A stretch of 64,000 nt of DNA from Lachnospiraceae bacterium (GCA_017442865.1 JAFRXK010000023.1:1-64000), one strand, 5' to 3'; counted from the first letter of the stretch, positions 45,168-54,961 are shown. The notes: a model not told the origin generated them from the sequence alone. A program made the numbers and translations.

Positions 45168-45392
45168 TTCCTCCTAAATCGCTATATTTTATTGAGAAAT
45201 AAGCATTTTAAAAATGCGTTCTCAAAAAACTAACCATATTACACAAAAATTTTGTCGTATTTTCTTCTCGTTATAACACAGTCGGTTCACTTCATAGTTA
45301 TAATATACTAAATATTCAGAAAAAAAGCAACAATAAGATTAATTTTTAACAAAAATTTTTCAAAGTTATATTCTGTAACATTTCATATACTG
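45168..45392. other. Divergent intergenic region with a leader hairpin
   Basis: Between the EF-G-like gene and tyrA. On the minus strand TTGAGAA and GCATTTT pair with AAAATGC and TTCTCAA (about 45192-45225), a two-part hairpin in the leader of the EF-G-like gene. The rest is AT-rich. No gene is present. Confidence 0.4.
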
Positions 45393-45421
45393 TTGACATG
45401 TTTTTTTTGCAATAATAAAAT
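45393..45421 (+). promoter_or_regulatory. Sigma-A promoter of tyrA-aroA
   Basis: TTGACA (45393-45398) and TAAAAT (45416-45421) are 17 bases apart, about 95 bases before tyrA. The -35 is perfect and the -10 one base off consensus. Confidence 0.65.
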
Positions 45422-45515
45422 ATTAAAGGATACCGGTGACAAGGGGTTTTAAATAACAATCCACAGGTATCTATGTATTATCTTATCAAAATGATTCAAA
45501 ACAGGAGGAAGCATA

Positions 45516-46613
45516 ATGAACAACCTTACTATAGGCTTTATAGGTCTTGGACTTATCGGCGGCTCTATTGCAAAAAGCTTCAAAGCTAAATATCCTGATA
45601 TTAAAATTATGGCATATTCCAGAAGTAAAAACACGCTTGATAAAGCATTTGAAGACAAAACAATTGACATTATTTTAGACGACATAGATGAAAGGCTTGG
45701 AGGCTGCGATTATATATTCCTATGCACCCCTGTAAGCCTGAATGAAATGTTTCTTGAAAAGCTTAGACCGTTTTTACATGAGAACAGCATTGTTACTGAT
45801 GTCGGCAGCGTAAAGGGCAACATTCACAGAAGGGTTGAAGCACTCGGGCTTGAAGCACATTTTATCGGCGGGCATCCAATGGCAGGCTCCGAAAAAAGCG
45901 GTTATGACAATTCAAACGGTCATCTTCTTGAGAATGCATATTATGTCATCACTCCTACCGATGCCTCTCCAAAGGCAAGGGTTGATGAATTAATTGCTCT
46001 TGTTAAAAGCACCGGTGCTATTCCGCTCGTGACAGACTACAATACTCACGATTATATCGTCGCAGGAATCAGCCATCTGCCTCACGTTATCGCTGCATCG
46101 CTCGTAAAGCTTGTAAAGGATAAGGACACCCCTTCAAAACTTATGAAGCAGATAGCCGCGGGAGGCTTTAAGGATATAACCAGAATCGCCTCCTCATCTC
46201 CCGATATGTGGCAGCAGATATGCCTTGAAAATAAGGACAATCTCTCGGCTATACTTGACGATTATATTGATGCTTTAAACAGTATCAATGATGAAATAAA
46301 GGCAGGCAGCCACGACGCTGTGTACAATCTGTTTGAGGAATCCGGAGAATACCGAAATTCACTGCCTGATAAATCATCCGGTCCTATAAAGAAGCGTCAT
46401 GCTATTTACTGCGACATAATTGACAAGGCGGGTGCAATCGCTACCATTGCCACCATTCTGGCAGTACATCAGATAAACATTAAAAACATTGGAATTATTC
46501 ACAACCGCGAATTTGAAAAAGGCGTGTTAAGCATTGAATTTGAGGATGAGGAATCCTCGCTAAATGCTGCTGAATTCCTTAGAAAATTCCAGTACAATGT
46601 TTACGTAAGATAA
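45516..46613 (+). CDS. tyrA: Prephenate dehydrogenase with ACT domain
   Basis: Converts prephenate to 4-hydroxyphenylpyruvate for tyrosine synthesis with NAD+. The 365-residue protein begins with the Rossmann motif GFIGLGLIGGSIA (7-19). It has DVGSVKGNIHRRVE, HFIGGHPMAGSEKSGYDNS with the catalytic His, and ISHLPHVIAASL. The last 70 residues (HAIYCDIIDKAGAIATIATIL) are an ACT domain that likely binds tyrosine as feedback inhibitor. AGGAGG precedes the ATG. It is followed 95 bases later by aroA on the same strand, giving a tyrA-aroA unit. Confidence 0.97.
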   Translation: MNNLTIGFIGLGLIGGSIAKSFKAKYPDIKIMAYSRSKNTLDKAFEDKTIDIILDDIDERLGGCDYIFLCTPVSLNEMFLEKLRPFLHENSIVTDVGSVKGNIHRRVEALGLEAHFIGGHPMAGSEKSGYDNSNGHLLENAYYVITPTDASPKARVDELIALVKSTGAIPLVTDYNTHDYIVAGISHLPHVIAASLVKLVKDKDTPSKLMKQIAAGGFKDITRIASSSPDMWQQICLENKDNLSAILDDYIDALNSINDEIKAGSHDAVYNLFEESGEYRNSLPDKSSGPIKKRHAIYCDIIDKAGAIATIATILAVHQINIKNIGIIHNREFEKGVLSIEFEDEESSLNAAEFLRKFQYNVYVR

Positions 46614-46708
46614 TTATTAGAAATCGCTTTTTAACACAGACTGCATACACGGTGAAAATACCGCCGATTATTATGATAGTCTGCACAAATTATACCTGGA
46701 GGAATTAC

Positions 46709-47986
46709 ATGAAGATATCAAAAGCAGGCTCTCTTAAAGGAGAAATAAACATCCCGGGCGATAAATCAATATCCCACAGAAGCATTATGTTCGGCGCACT
46801 CGCCAAAGGAACCACCGAGGTTCACCATTTTCTGCAGAGTGCCGACTGCCTCTCCACCATCTCATGCTTTGAGAAAATGGGCGTGTCGGTAGAAAACAAA
46901 GGTGAGACCGTACTGGTACACGGTATGGGGCTTCACGGTCTTAAAGCCCCGGCAGAAATTCTTGACTGTGGAAACTCGGGAACTACCACAAGACTTATTT
47001 CAGGCATTTTATCCGCACAGGACTTTGACGTAACTCTTACCGGCGACGCTTCAATACAAAGGCGTCCGATGAGGCGTATTATAGAGCCTCTTTCAATGAT
47101 GGGGGCTGATATTAAAAGCATCAAGGGCAATGACTGCGCCCCTCTGTTCATTCATGGACAGAAGCTTCACGGCATCCATTACATTTCAAGGGTTGCATCC
47201 GCACAGGTTAAATCCTCTGTCCTGCTTGCCGGACTTTACGCCGACGGCGAAACCAGCGTAACTGAGCCTTATGTATCAAGAAATCATTCTGAACTGATGC
47301 TTAACTACTTTGGGGCAAATGTTACCACGCATGGCACTACCGCCACGATAACCCCTGCCAGCGAATTATATGCGAGGAAAGTAACTGTTCCGGGAGATAT
47401 ATCCTCCTCCGCCTACTTCATTGCTGCCGGACTGATAATTCCAGGCTCTGAGATACTTATTAAAAATGTCGGAATTAACCCGACCAGAGACGGCATCATA
47501 AAGGTCTGCGAAAGCATGGGAGCCGATATCACCCTGCTAAACGAAACAAACGCTTCCGGCGAGCCTGTCGCAGACATACTTGTAAAAAGCAGTAATTTAT
47601 GCGGCACTACCATTGAAGGAGCGCTGATTCCGACGCTGATTGACGAGCTGCCGGTTATTGCAGTCATGGCATGCTTTGCAAACGGCACAACCATCATAAA
47701 AGACGCTGCCGAGCTTAAAGTAAAGGAATCAAACCGAATCGCTGTTATGGTTAAGAATCTCTCCCTTATGGGTGCAGACATTACCGAAACCGACGACGGC
47801 ATGATTATAAACGGCGGCAAGCCGCTTCACGGCGCCGTAATCGACAGCTTCCTTGACCACAGGATTGCCATGAGCTTTGCCGTATGCGGCATGGCAAGCG
47901 ACGGTGAAACCGAGATACTTGGAAGTGAGTGCGTGAATATATCGTATCCTGAGTTTTATGAGGATATGGAGAGGCTAAAAAAATAA
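46709..47986 (+). CDS. aroA: 3-phosphoshikimate 1-carboxyvinyltransferase (EPSP synthase)
   Basis: Sixth step of the shikimate pathway, joining shikimate-3-phosphate and PEP. The 425-residue product starts MKISKAGSLKGEINIPGDKS. Substrate-site motifs are GDKSISHRSIM, LDCGNSGTTTRL, GDASIQRRPMRRI, KSSVLLAG, VTVPGDISSSAYF, and DELPVIAVMA and LKVKESNRIAVM near the C-terminus, ending with DHRIAMSFAV. The ATG at 46709 is six bases after GGAGG; a GTG 57 bases upstream is unlikely. Confidence 0.97.
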   Translation: MKISKAGSLKGEINIPGDKSISHRSIMFGALAKGTTEVHHFLQSADCLSTISCFEKMGVSVENKGETVLVHGMGLHGLKAPAEILDCGNSGTTTRLISGILSAQDFDVTLTGDASIQRRPMRRIIEPLSMMGADIKSIKGNDCAPLFIHGQKLHGIHYISRVASAQVKSSVLLAGLYADGETSVTEPYVSRNHSELMLNYFGANVTTHGTTATITPASELYARKVTVPGDISSSAYFIAAGLIIPGSEILIKNVGINPTRDGIIKVCESMGADITLLNETNASGEPVADILVKSSNLCGTTIEGALIPTLIDELPVIAVMACFANGTTIIKDAAELKVKESNRIAVMVKNLSLMGADITETDDGMIINGGKPLHGAVIDSFLDHRIAMSFAVCGMASDGETEILGSECVNISYPEFYEDMERLKK

Positions 47987-48025
47987 ACATTATCCAAAAA
48001 TGTTCAAGTATGCTTATATAGCACA

Positions 48026-48075
48026 GACACGGCGCAGAATCATCTTCTTTAAAACAAGAGAATCTGTGCCGTGTC
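48026..48075. terminator. Hairpin between convergent aroA and lipoprotein genes
   Basis: GACACGGC pairs with GCCGTGTC and the stem continues with a G-T pair and CAGA/TCTG. It lies about 40 bases past the aroA stop and about 27 bases past the lipoprotein stop on the other side. It probably serves both. Confidence 0.6.
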
Positions 48076-48101
48076 CGGATAAATAATTATATATTCTTAT
48101 G

Positions 48102-49334
48102 TTACGATATTTCAATCCAATCAGATTCTTTATCATCTGAAATCATGTAGAAAAAATGTTCACCACTACTATCCACACATCTTATAAAGCAATAGCCATC
48201 TATTATAACTATTTTATCGACAAAGTCCATATCCAAGACTTCTAAATCATATGTCTCTATCTGTTCTCCTTTTAAATTGAATACACATATCCTCTCATTA
48301 CTACCATCAACAGCATATATTTTATCTTTCTCAACAAATAAATCAAACCCATCATCACCAAAATTTTTAACTACTGTTCTTGTCTCACCGCTAATTAAGT
48401 CATACGAGCAAATACCATCTTTATAAAAATAATACAAGATATTGTCCTGAATACAATAATTTCGTACTACGTCTTTCTTCACAAGTGTTAACTCGCCATT
48501 ATTAACATTCATTGCAAACAAACCTGCATTATACTCAGTATAATCCTCGTTTGTAAAATTCATTGATTGAAAAAACAAATAATCTCCATATCCTTTCAAC
48601 CGATATACATTTGCACCATTGCCTGTATTTTCATAAACAACATCTACTTTGTCAGAACCGACTTTGCATCTAAATATCTCCTCAGAATAAGGTGTACCAT
48701 CTAAAAAATACTCATAGCCCCTGTGTATTATAAAATCAGGTATTAAAATGCTATCAATCTCTTTTTCTAAATTAGAATCTGTTTTTAACATAATATTACT
48801 CTGTTCCCTTATAGAGCCATCCTCAGATATCTTAATTAGCAGACTATCCCCTTTTGAATTACTTGCATTAGTATAAATAAAACCATCGTTGTATTTCAAT
48901 CGAAACAAGTGATAAGATATTTCTTCTGAGTCTATAAAGCATGCATTACAGTTTTCATCTTTATGTAGACAATCTGCAATATTACATAATGGAACTGCTT
49001 TCTTGTTTTTTTTATCAAAAAACATAATCCTGTTAATTAAAGATTTAGAATCATCTTCATAATTACAAGAAAAATAATAAAAGCCTTCTTCTCCCTCTGT
49101 TATTGTCGAATAGATAGTCTGAGGCTGGTCATCAGTCTTGAAAACATAATCCAGACTATATTCTTCCAGATTAAGCTTTTCTTCCGTTTTATCCAGTCCA
49201 TTCTGCTGGTTTTCAATATCTATTACCGAAATCTGTGGATCACTTGCATTTTCAGACTTATTACAAGATGTTGTCATAATCAATGAAATCATCAGAATTA
49301 TTAATATCAGGTTCTTTATATAAGGTCTTTTCAT
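48102..49334 (-). CDS. Lipoprotein with Cys-rich motif, beta-propeller-like
   Basis: A 410-residue exported lipoprotein: signal peptide with MTTSC (Cys about 24), an acidic linker, then repeated short beta-strand blocks such as GFYYFSC, GFIYTNAS, YLFFQSM, ILYYFYKDGICSYD and KIYAVDGSNERIC. These resemble blades of a propeller. The motif VPLCNIADCLHKDENCNACF at about 115-134 is shared by many Lachnospiraceae lipoproteins of unknown function. AGGAGAC precedes the ATG. The role is unknown; binding of ligands at the cell surface is possible. Confidence 0.8.
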   Translation of the reverse strand: MKRPYIKNLILIILMISLIMTTSCNKSENASDPQISVIDIENQQNGLDKTEEKLNLEEYSLDYVFKTDDQPQTIYSTITEGEEGFYYFSCNYEDDSKSLINRIMFFDKKNKKAVPLCNIADCLHKDENCNACFIDSEEISYHLFRLKYNDGFIYTNASNSKGDSLLIKISEDGSIREQSNIMLKTDSNLEKEIDSILIPDFIIHRGYEYFLDGTPYSEEIFRCKVGSDKVDVVYENTGNGANVYRLKGYGDYLFFQSMNFTNEDYTEYNAGLFAMNVNNGELTLVKKDVVRNYCIQDNILYYFYKDGICSYDLISGETRTVVKNFGDDGFDLFVEKDKIYAVDGSNERICVFNLKGEQIETYDLEVLDMDFVDKIVIIDGYCFIRCVDSSGEHFFYMISDDKESDWIEIS

Positions 49335-49379
49335 AACAGTCTCCTTGTAGTGTTGTTTTTTAACAAATTATATACGTTT

Positions 49380-50339
49380 TTAAATATTATAATACCACAC
49401 ATTGTCATTCTCCAGCTCCTGCTTATGCATCGGATTTGACGAATCATAATTGTACATAAGCTCCTGACTCTTCACGCTTACCTTTGCGCCCTCAGGGATT
49501 GAAGTGGTGATAAATGCATTACCGCCGATAACTGCATTCTTACCTACAACCGTATCTCCGCCGAGAATTGATGCGCCCGAGTATATTGTAACATTGTCCT
49601 GAATGGTAGGATGACGCTTTTTATTCTTAAGCTTCTGACCGCCTCTGGTTGACAATGCGCCAAGGGTCACACCCTGATATATCTTGACATTATCGCCAAT
49701 CACCGTAGTCTCACCGATAACTATGCCGGTTCCGTGGTCGATGAAAAAATACTTGCCTATTGTAGTGCCCGGGTGAATATCTATTCCGGTCAGACTGTGC
49801 GCATGCTCCGTCATGATTCTCGGAATGAGCGGCACGCCGAGCAGGAAAAGCTCGTGCGCAATGCGGCTCGTAAGAATCGCATAAAGTCCCGGGTAGGTAT
49901 ATATAATCTCGTCCTTGTTGTATGCCGCAGGGTCACCGTCAAAGGTCGCCTGAACATCCGTCTCTATGTACTCTCTTATCTTAGGAATCCTGTCAAGAAA
50001 CTCAAATGTAATGCGCTCAGCTTCTTTTTCAAGCTCCTCTCTACCCGCATTTTCATACTTCGGAGAATATTTAAGCACTATTGTAATCTGCGAAATCAGA
50101 TTATAAATCACATCCTCTAAAAGCATCGAAATATTATTTCTCACGGTATAAATCTTATAAGTGTTGTTCTTATAATATCCAGGATATACAATTCTTCTGA
50201 GCTTTTCCAGAATATCAATTACAATATCCCTGTTCGGATGGTCGAAAGGCTTTATCTCATCAATCGTCCTGTCATTGCTGTAGTCTTCAAGCAGATTATT
50301 AAGAACATTGTTTATCTTTCCGTCAATATTATTCGTCAT
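49380..50339 (-). CDS. cysE: Serine O-acetyltransferase (EpsC/CysE family)
   Basis: Makes O-acetylserine for cysteine synthesis. The 319-residue length matches the long N-terminal-extended Clostridial type. The left-handed beta-helix is seen as GIDIHPGTTIGKYFFIDHGTGIVIGETTVIGDNVKIYQGVTLGALS (about 190-240), including the catalytic HPG...DHG His/Asp pair, and HPTIQDNVTIYSGASILGGDTVVGKNAVIGG. AAGGTGG precedes the ATG. It stands alone with space upstream. A role in polysaccharide O-acetylation is less likely. Confidence 0.9.
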   Translation of the reverse strand: MTNNIDGKINNVLNNLLEDYSNDRTIDEIKPFDHPNRDIVIDILEKLRRIVYPGYYKNNTYKIYTVRNNISMLLEDVIYNLISQITIVLKYSPKYENAGREELEKEAERITFEFLDRIPKIREYIETDVQATFDGDPAAYNKDEIIYTYPGLYAILTSRIAHELFLLGVPLIPRIMTEHAHSLTGIDIHPGTTIGKYFFIDHGTGIVIGETTVIGDNVKIYQGVTLGALSTRGGQKLKNKKRHPTIQDNVTIYSGASILGGDTVVGKNAVIGGNAFITTSIPEGAKVSVKSQELMYNYDSSNPMHKQELENDNVWYYNI

Positions 50340-50527
50340 AATTATACCACCTTATACATTGCATTTTATACGTTACAATACCACAGTCAAAAATAATCTG
50401 ACTCTTATATCATATTATGTCAGGACTTATGATGATATCCATGCATTTCAGCCCCTGACAGTCTTTATAAGTGTACCACATAAAGGTAGATTTTTATATA
50501 GCCTCTTTCAATTTATTCTTTAAATTT

Positions 50528-51457
50528 CTATAAATTTAAAACCATCTGCCCCGAAATATACGACATTTGCTTTGCGTTGGTTATTCTGTCACCCTCCATT
50601 GCTCCTCCTATTAGAAACGGTGATTTTGGGTCATGCTTTTTCATATTTTCAACTACTGTCCTCTTATCATAGTTTGCATAGCAGTATCTGCAAAAATGTC
50701 CGCAGGTGTTATACATGCCTATATCATTTCCAAGCAGACAGCTGCAGCCCTCTCTGGGATTCTTCCTGTTTGGAACGACCAGCTCTGTGCCTATCGCCCT
50801 TTCCAGCACTTCCTTTGTCATGCACCCCGATACATCTATGCCAAAGCCTGCAAGGTCATTTCCTTCAAGGCAGGTGCGTATCGTCATACCATGCTTTTTT
50901 CCGCTTTCCGCAAACGCCTGTCCAATCTTCGCTCTTTCTTCTAAAGCAACTTCTCTCGCCTCCGGGAAATTACGTTTTGTTTTACTGTAAAGGTCAATAA
51001 AGCTTATAACCGCCTGGTCCGTGTAACCGCTTAGGTTTTCAGCCATTTTTTCAAAAGCCTCTTTATGAAAATCCAGACTGTATTTATCAGTAATAAATAT
51101 CGGGTCATATCTCCATCCTACAGCCCTTCTTCCCACAATATCCGAAAGCCTTTTAAAGGAATCCATTACGATTTCTTTATCCGGAACATTGGGCTCAATG
51201 TCCTTGCCATAAGGCGTAATTGTGACAAACCAGAATTGTCTGAAGTCTTTAAGCTCATTCATATATGTAAGCATCGGCTCAGGATTCTTGGTGCAAAATT
51301 CCAGCACATCCACCACATCCGGCGTAAGCGAATATCTTGTAACCTGATTCGGATAGTAAGGATTGCGCACCAGCACAAAGCCTTCTCGTATTCTGTTGAT
51401 AAACCATTTGCTGTAGTATGCAGGGATATCTGTCCGCATGCCGGTGTTTATAATCAT
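50528..51457 (-). CDS. DUF1848 family protein
   Basis: A 309-residue protein starting MIINTGMRTDIPAYYSKWF, with WFVTITPYG, RYDPIFITDKY and the C-terminal Cys cluster CSCLLGNDIGMYNTCGHFCRYCYANYD (about 240-266). The Cys pattern is like an iron-sulfur site, related in appearance to radical-SAM folds (photolyase-like SplB), but the function of DUF1848 is unknown. GGAGACCGGCAGT precedes the ATG. It is single. Confidence 0.88.
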   Translation of the reverse strand: MIINTGMRTDIPAYYSKWFINRIREGFVLVRNPYYPNQVTRYSLTPDVVDVLEFCTKNPEPMLTYMNELKDFRQFWFVTITPYGKDIEPNVPDKEIVMDSFKRLSDIVGRRAVGWRYDPIFITDKYSLDFHKEAFEKMAENLSGYTDQAVISFIDLYSKTKRNFPEAREVALEERAKIGQAFAESGKKHGMTIRTCLEGNDLAGFGIDVSGCMTKEVLERAIGTELVVPNRKNPREGCSCLLGNDIGMYNTCGHFCRYCYANYDKRTVVENMKKHDPKSPFLIGGAMEGDRITNAKQMSYISGQMVLNL

Positions 51458-51636
51458 ACTGCCGGTCTCCTTTCCTTTACAAGTTCAGAGTATCGCAATC
51501 ATCTCATTGTCAATTAGCCTGAACCGTCAGTCAAACTTCTTGTTAATTTACCATCCGCCATCAACTTTTTGCGGCTCAAAATACAAGCTGCACTAAAATC
51601 ATATAACATATCGTCCTGTTTATAATCTATACTATA

Positions 51637-51676
51637 AATGCCACAAGACTGTACCTAAGTACTCTCCTGTGGCATT
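51637..51676 (-). terminator. Terminator of yebC
   Basis: AATGCCACA (51637-51645) pairs with TGTGGCATT (51668-51676), 25 bases beyond the yebC stop. Confidence 0.65.
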
Positions 51677-51700
51677 AATTATTCGTATCATATTTTAAAA

Positions 51701-52429
51701 TTACTCGTCCCAGTTGTGGTATACTGCCTGAACATCATCATCCTCATCAAGCAAATCAAGGATTCTGTTCATCTTCTTGATATCATCCTCTGATGTAAGC
51801 TCTGCCCATGTCTGAGGAATCATAGTTACCTCTGCGCTTGCCATAGGAATGTTCTCAGCCTCAAGAGCCTCTCTTACCGCACTGAAATCCTCAGGTGAAG
51901 TAATAATCTCGTAGCTGTCCTCCTCGTCCGCAAAATCCTCTGCTCCTGCATCAAGTGCCAGCATCATAAGCTCATCAGGGTCTGCCTCGTACTCTTCCTT
52001 ATCAATAATAATCTGACCCTTCTTATCAAACATATATGATACACAGCCTGTTGTGCCGACATTGCCGCCGCCCTTTGTAAATGCATTTCTTACATTTGAC
52101 GCTGTTCTGTTCTTGTTGTCTGTAAGCGTATCAACGATAATAGCCACGCCGCTCGGACCGTAACCCTCGTATGTACAGGTCTCGAAATTAACTGAATTCA
52201 AATCGCCTGCAGCCTTCTTGATACCTCTGTCAATTGTATCATTCGGCATGTTGTTTGCCTTTGCCTTCGCAATAACATCACGAAGCTTGCTGTTGTTGTT
52301 CGGGTCAGCGCCGCCCTCTTTAACCGCTACAGCAATTTCTCTTCCGATAACAGTGAAAATCTTGCCCTTTGCAGCATCATTCTTCTCTTTTTTATGTTTA
52401 ATGTTCGCAAATTTTGAATGTCCTGACAT
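51701..52429 (-). CDS. yebC: YebC/PmpR family protein
   Basis: A 242-residue member of the YebC/TACO1 family, now linked to relief of ribosome stalling at proline stretches and, for some members, DNA binding. The start [25 protein letters not shown] is diagnostic, followed by [32 protein letters not shown] and [39 protein letters not shown]. It ends with an acidic [21 protein letters not shown] precedes the ATG. Confidence 0.96.
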   Translation of the reverse strand: MSGHSKFANIKHKKEKNDAAKGKIFTVIGREIAVAVKEGGADPNNNSKLRDVIAKAKANNMPNDTIDRGIKKAAGDLNSVNFETCTYEGYGPSGVAIIVDTLTDNKNRTASNVRNAFTKGGGNVGTTGCVSYMFDKKGQIIIDKEEYEADPDELMMLALDAGAEDFADEEDSYEIITSPEDFSAVREALEAENIPMASAEVTMIPQTWAELTSEDDIKKMNRILDLLDEDDDVQAVYHNWDE

Positions 52430-52552
52430 GCTAAACTCTCCTTATCTATCAACGTATCTCATTAATCTGACGTTTTATTTTACCATTAATAAATAAATAC
52501 TGCAAGAGCAAATTTATCTTATTTTACATAATTCTTTTTTAGTATCCATTAC

Positions 52553-52853
52553 GCTGCAAATGGCTGTTATTATTTGATTCATTATGCTGCAAATCGTTAT
52601 TATTATTGCCTAATCATGATATCAAAGCTGCCTGTCACCACAACTTTTGTTTACATGTTTTTTTTATTTCTTTACGCTGCAAATGGCTGCTATTATCACT
52701 TAATCATGATATCAAAGCTGCCTGTCACCACAACTTTTGTTTACATGTTTTTTTATTTCTTTACGCTGCAAATGGCTGCTATTATCACTTAATCATGATA
52801 TCAAAGCTGCCTGTCACCACAACTTTTGTTTACATATTTTTTTGATTCATTAT
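52553..52853. repeat. Tandem repeat, about 90-bp unit
   Basis: GCTGCAAAT starts at 52553, 52586, 52676, 52765 and 52854. Three full units of 90, 89 and 89 bases share TAATCATGATATCAAAGCTG, CCTGTCACCACAACTTTTGT and TTACATGTTTTTTT; the first short 33-base unit is partial. Repeated open frames here are artefacts of the repeat. There are no spacers, so this is not CRISPR. Confidence 0.9.
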
Positions 52854-52856
52854 GCT

Positions 52857-52934
52857 GCAAATGGCTGGGATAGTATGCCTGGATGACGATAGCAAAATTT
52901 GCGTGTCATCAGGCATACTATCCCAGCCATTTGC
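52857..52934. repeat. Long perfect inverted repeat (25-bp arms)
   Basis: The 25-base arm starting GCAAATGGCTGGGATAGTAT (52857-52881) is matched exactly by its reverse complement at 52910-52934. A single G bulge and a further five pairs (ATGAC/GTCAT) extend it, with a 17-base loop. The left arm begins in register with the fourth 90-bp unit. It lies 23 bases past the mazF stop. There is no T-run, so it is not a classical terminator. Confidence 0.9.
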
Positions 52935-52956
52935 CTATAATACACCCCAAAAAGAA

Positions 52957-53304
52957 TTATGTAAACAAATCCAGACTCACTTTCAGGGCAGCGTCGACCT
53001 TTATCATCGTATCTTCATTTAAGTGGCAGACCTTCTCCTTTAATCTCTGCTTGTCAATTGTTCTGAGCTGCTCCATAAGTATCACTGAATCCTTTATCAT
53101 ATTACAGCGATTTTTCTCCAGCTCAACATGTGTCGGCAGCTTTGCCTTGTTCATTTTAGATGTAATTGCAGCGCAGATTACTGTCGGGCTGTGGCGGTTG
53201 CCCATTTCATTCTGAATAATAAGCACTGGCCTTATTCCGCCCTGCTCTGAGCCTATTACAGGTCTTAAATCAGCATAATAAATATCTCCTCTTCGGATAA
53301 TCAC
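52957..53304 (-). CDS. mazF: MazF/PemK-type endoribonuclease
   Basis: A 115-residue mRNA interferase-like toxin. It begins [31 protein letters not shown], the diagnostic MazF/NdoA block, and has [18 protein letters not shown] and [17 protein letters not shown]. The start is GTG with GGAG about 11 bases upstream. It lies downstream of the NAD(P)HX repair gene. The usual antitoxin gene is not seen beside it, and no ORF of antitoxin size fits in the 142-base gap. Either a distant antitoxin or a non-toxic housekeeping role is possible. Confidence 0.92.
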   Translation of the reverse strand: MIIRRGDIYYADLRPVIGSEQGGIRPVLIIQNEMGNRHSPTVICAAITSKMNKAKLPTHVELEKNRCNMIKDSVILMEQLRTIDKQRLKEKVCHLNEDTMIKVDAALKVSLDLFT

Positions 53305-53446
53305 AAAAATTCACACTCCATTATATTTCTTTCCCCTCAAAGCCTAGTATTTCCATGTATCCGTGAGTTATTCAGTTTATAATAATTATTTTTATTTAAA
53401 GTTCCCTGATATTAAAGCTTATATATTTATCATGCGGGGTATTTGA

Positions 53447-54961
53447 CTATATTAGGTCTTCGGATGTTACCCTTGAAATATTCTCAATAATATCCCCGGC
53501 CATCAAACTGTATGAGCCAAGCTGCTCCTTTGCTTTATCTCCGGCAAGCCCATGAATATACACGCCAAGCGTTGCTGCCCTGTATAATTCCAGCTTCTGT
53601 GCAGCAAGCCCTGCTATAATTCCTGTAAGCACATCACCGCTTCCGCCGGTTGCCATGCCTTCATTTCCACTCAAATTAATATATACATCACCCTCTTTAG
53701 AAGCCACAACCGTACGCGCATCCTTTAACACACATATTGCCCCTGTAATATTGCTGAAGGTTTTTGCGGTATCAACAGGATTATTTTTAATGTCTGATAT
53801 TTTGCTTTCGGTAAGCCGCTCCATCTCCTTTATATGCGGCGTGACGACCATCCTTGTATTAAGCTTTGACAGCAGCTGTCTGTTTGAAGCCATTGTATTT
53901 AAGGCATCCGCGTCAATAATAAGCGGCACCTCAGAGTACTGCATCACATAGCTTACAATGTCCTTCACGTATGCTTTTGTTCCCATACCAGGACCTGTTA
54001 CGATTACATCAGCATTTGTCATCGCAGTGTTTATTCTTTCAATAAAATTTTCTTCCGGAGAGTAACCTGTTACTATTGCTTCCGGCAGCAGGCTTCTTAT
54101 TATCCCCGCATTGTTTTGAGGAATAAGCACCTCCACGAGCCCTGCTCCCATCCGGTAAGCCGCCTTTGCCGAAAGATAAGCCGCACCGCTCATTTCCTCA
54201 CTGCCTGCGATAACAAGCACCCTTCCGAAGCTTCCCTTATGCGTGTTTGGATTTCTTTTCGGAAGCAGGCATAAATCCGCTTTGTCGTATGTGAATACAT
54301 TTGAGCGCTGCTCTGTGGCATTTATTGACACAAAACCGATATCTTTTATGATTATCTCGCCGCAGTACTGTGCTGCAGGATATAATGTCATGCCAAGCTT
54401 ACCATATCCGAATGTAACAGTAATATCTGCCCTGACCGCAACACCATAGAGCATGCCCGTATCTGCCGATATTCCGCTTGGAATGTCTACGGCTGCAACA
54501 AAGCATTCTGACATATTTATATACTCAATCGCATCATAGTATTCACCCATAGGCGTTCTTGAAAGTCCTATTCCGAATATTGCATCCACGCAAATATCAT
54601 ATCTGCCCTTTACAATATATTCTGACAGCTCATTTATGTTGCCATAATGTATGCCCATGTTTTTTATGATATTTAACTGCTGTCTGTATTCTTCTGTTCC
54701 CATGTCGCTGTCCCCAAGCAGCATAATATCTGTTCTGTATCCTCTCTGGAACATAATTCTTGCAATGGCAAGGCCATCTGCACCATTATTACCGGTGCCG
54801 CATACGACAAGTATTCTTTTTCCGTTATCAAATCTGCCTTCAAGCTCGTCTGCTACAGCAAGCGCTGCCCTTTCCATAAGCACCATCGACGGAATTCCAA
54901 TATTGTTTATTGAATAATAATCAACATGCTTCATCTGGCTGCTGTTAAGTAAATATCTCAT
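53447..54961 (-). CDS. nnr: Bifunctional NAD(P)H-hydrate repair enzyme
   Basis: Repairs hydrated NADH and NADPH. A fusion of 504 residues: the N-terminal epimerase (1-210) has SMVLMERAALAV and VVCGTGNNGADGLAIAR, then DAIFGIGLSR; the C-terminal ADP/ATP-dependent dehydratase (220-504) has GRVLVIAGSEEMSGAAYLSAKAA, IVTGPGMGT and GMATGGSGDVLTGIIAGLAAQ. The ATG at 54961 has GGAGG eight bases before it. mazF follows on the same strand. In related bacteria an alanine racemase gene often lies between; it is absent here. Confidence 0.95.
   Translation of the reverse strand: MRYLLNSSQMKHVDYYSINNIGIPSMVLMERAALAVADELEGRFDNGKRILVVCGTGNNGADGLAIARIMFQRGYRTDIMLLGDSDMGTEEYRQQLNIIKNMGIHYGNINELSEYIVKGRYDICVDAIFGIGLSRTPMGEYYDAIEYINMSECFVAAVDIPSGISADTGMLYGVAVRADITVTFGYGKLGMTLYPAAQYCGEIIIKDIGFVSINATEQRSNVFTYDKADLCLLPKRNPNTHKGSFGRVLVIAGSEEMSGAAYLSAKAAYRMGAGLVEVLIPQNNAGIIRSLLPEAIVTGYSPEENFIERINTAMTNADVIVTGPGMGTKAYVKDIVSYVMQYSEVPLIIDADALNTMASNRQLLSKLNTRMVVTPHIKEMERLTESKISDIKNNPVDTAKTFSNITGAICVLKDARTVVASKEGDVYINLSGNEGMATGGSGDVLTGIIAGLAAQKLELYRAATLGVYIHGLAGDKAKEQLGSYSLMAGDIIENISRVTSEDLI

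Noticed and set aside
52574-52845. Open frames repeating ISKLPVTTTFVYMFF
   Set aside because: They arise from the 90-bp tandem repeat read in two frames, lack ribosome sites and carry the same artefact sequence in each unit.
52553-52853. Possible CRISPR array
   Set aside because: The units are contiguous and 89-90 bases long with no unique spacers, and no cas gene is nearby.
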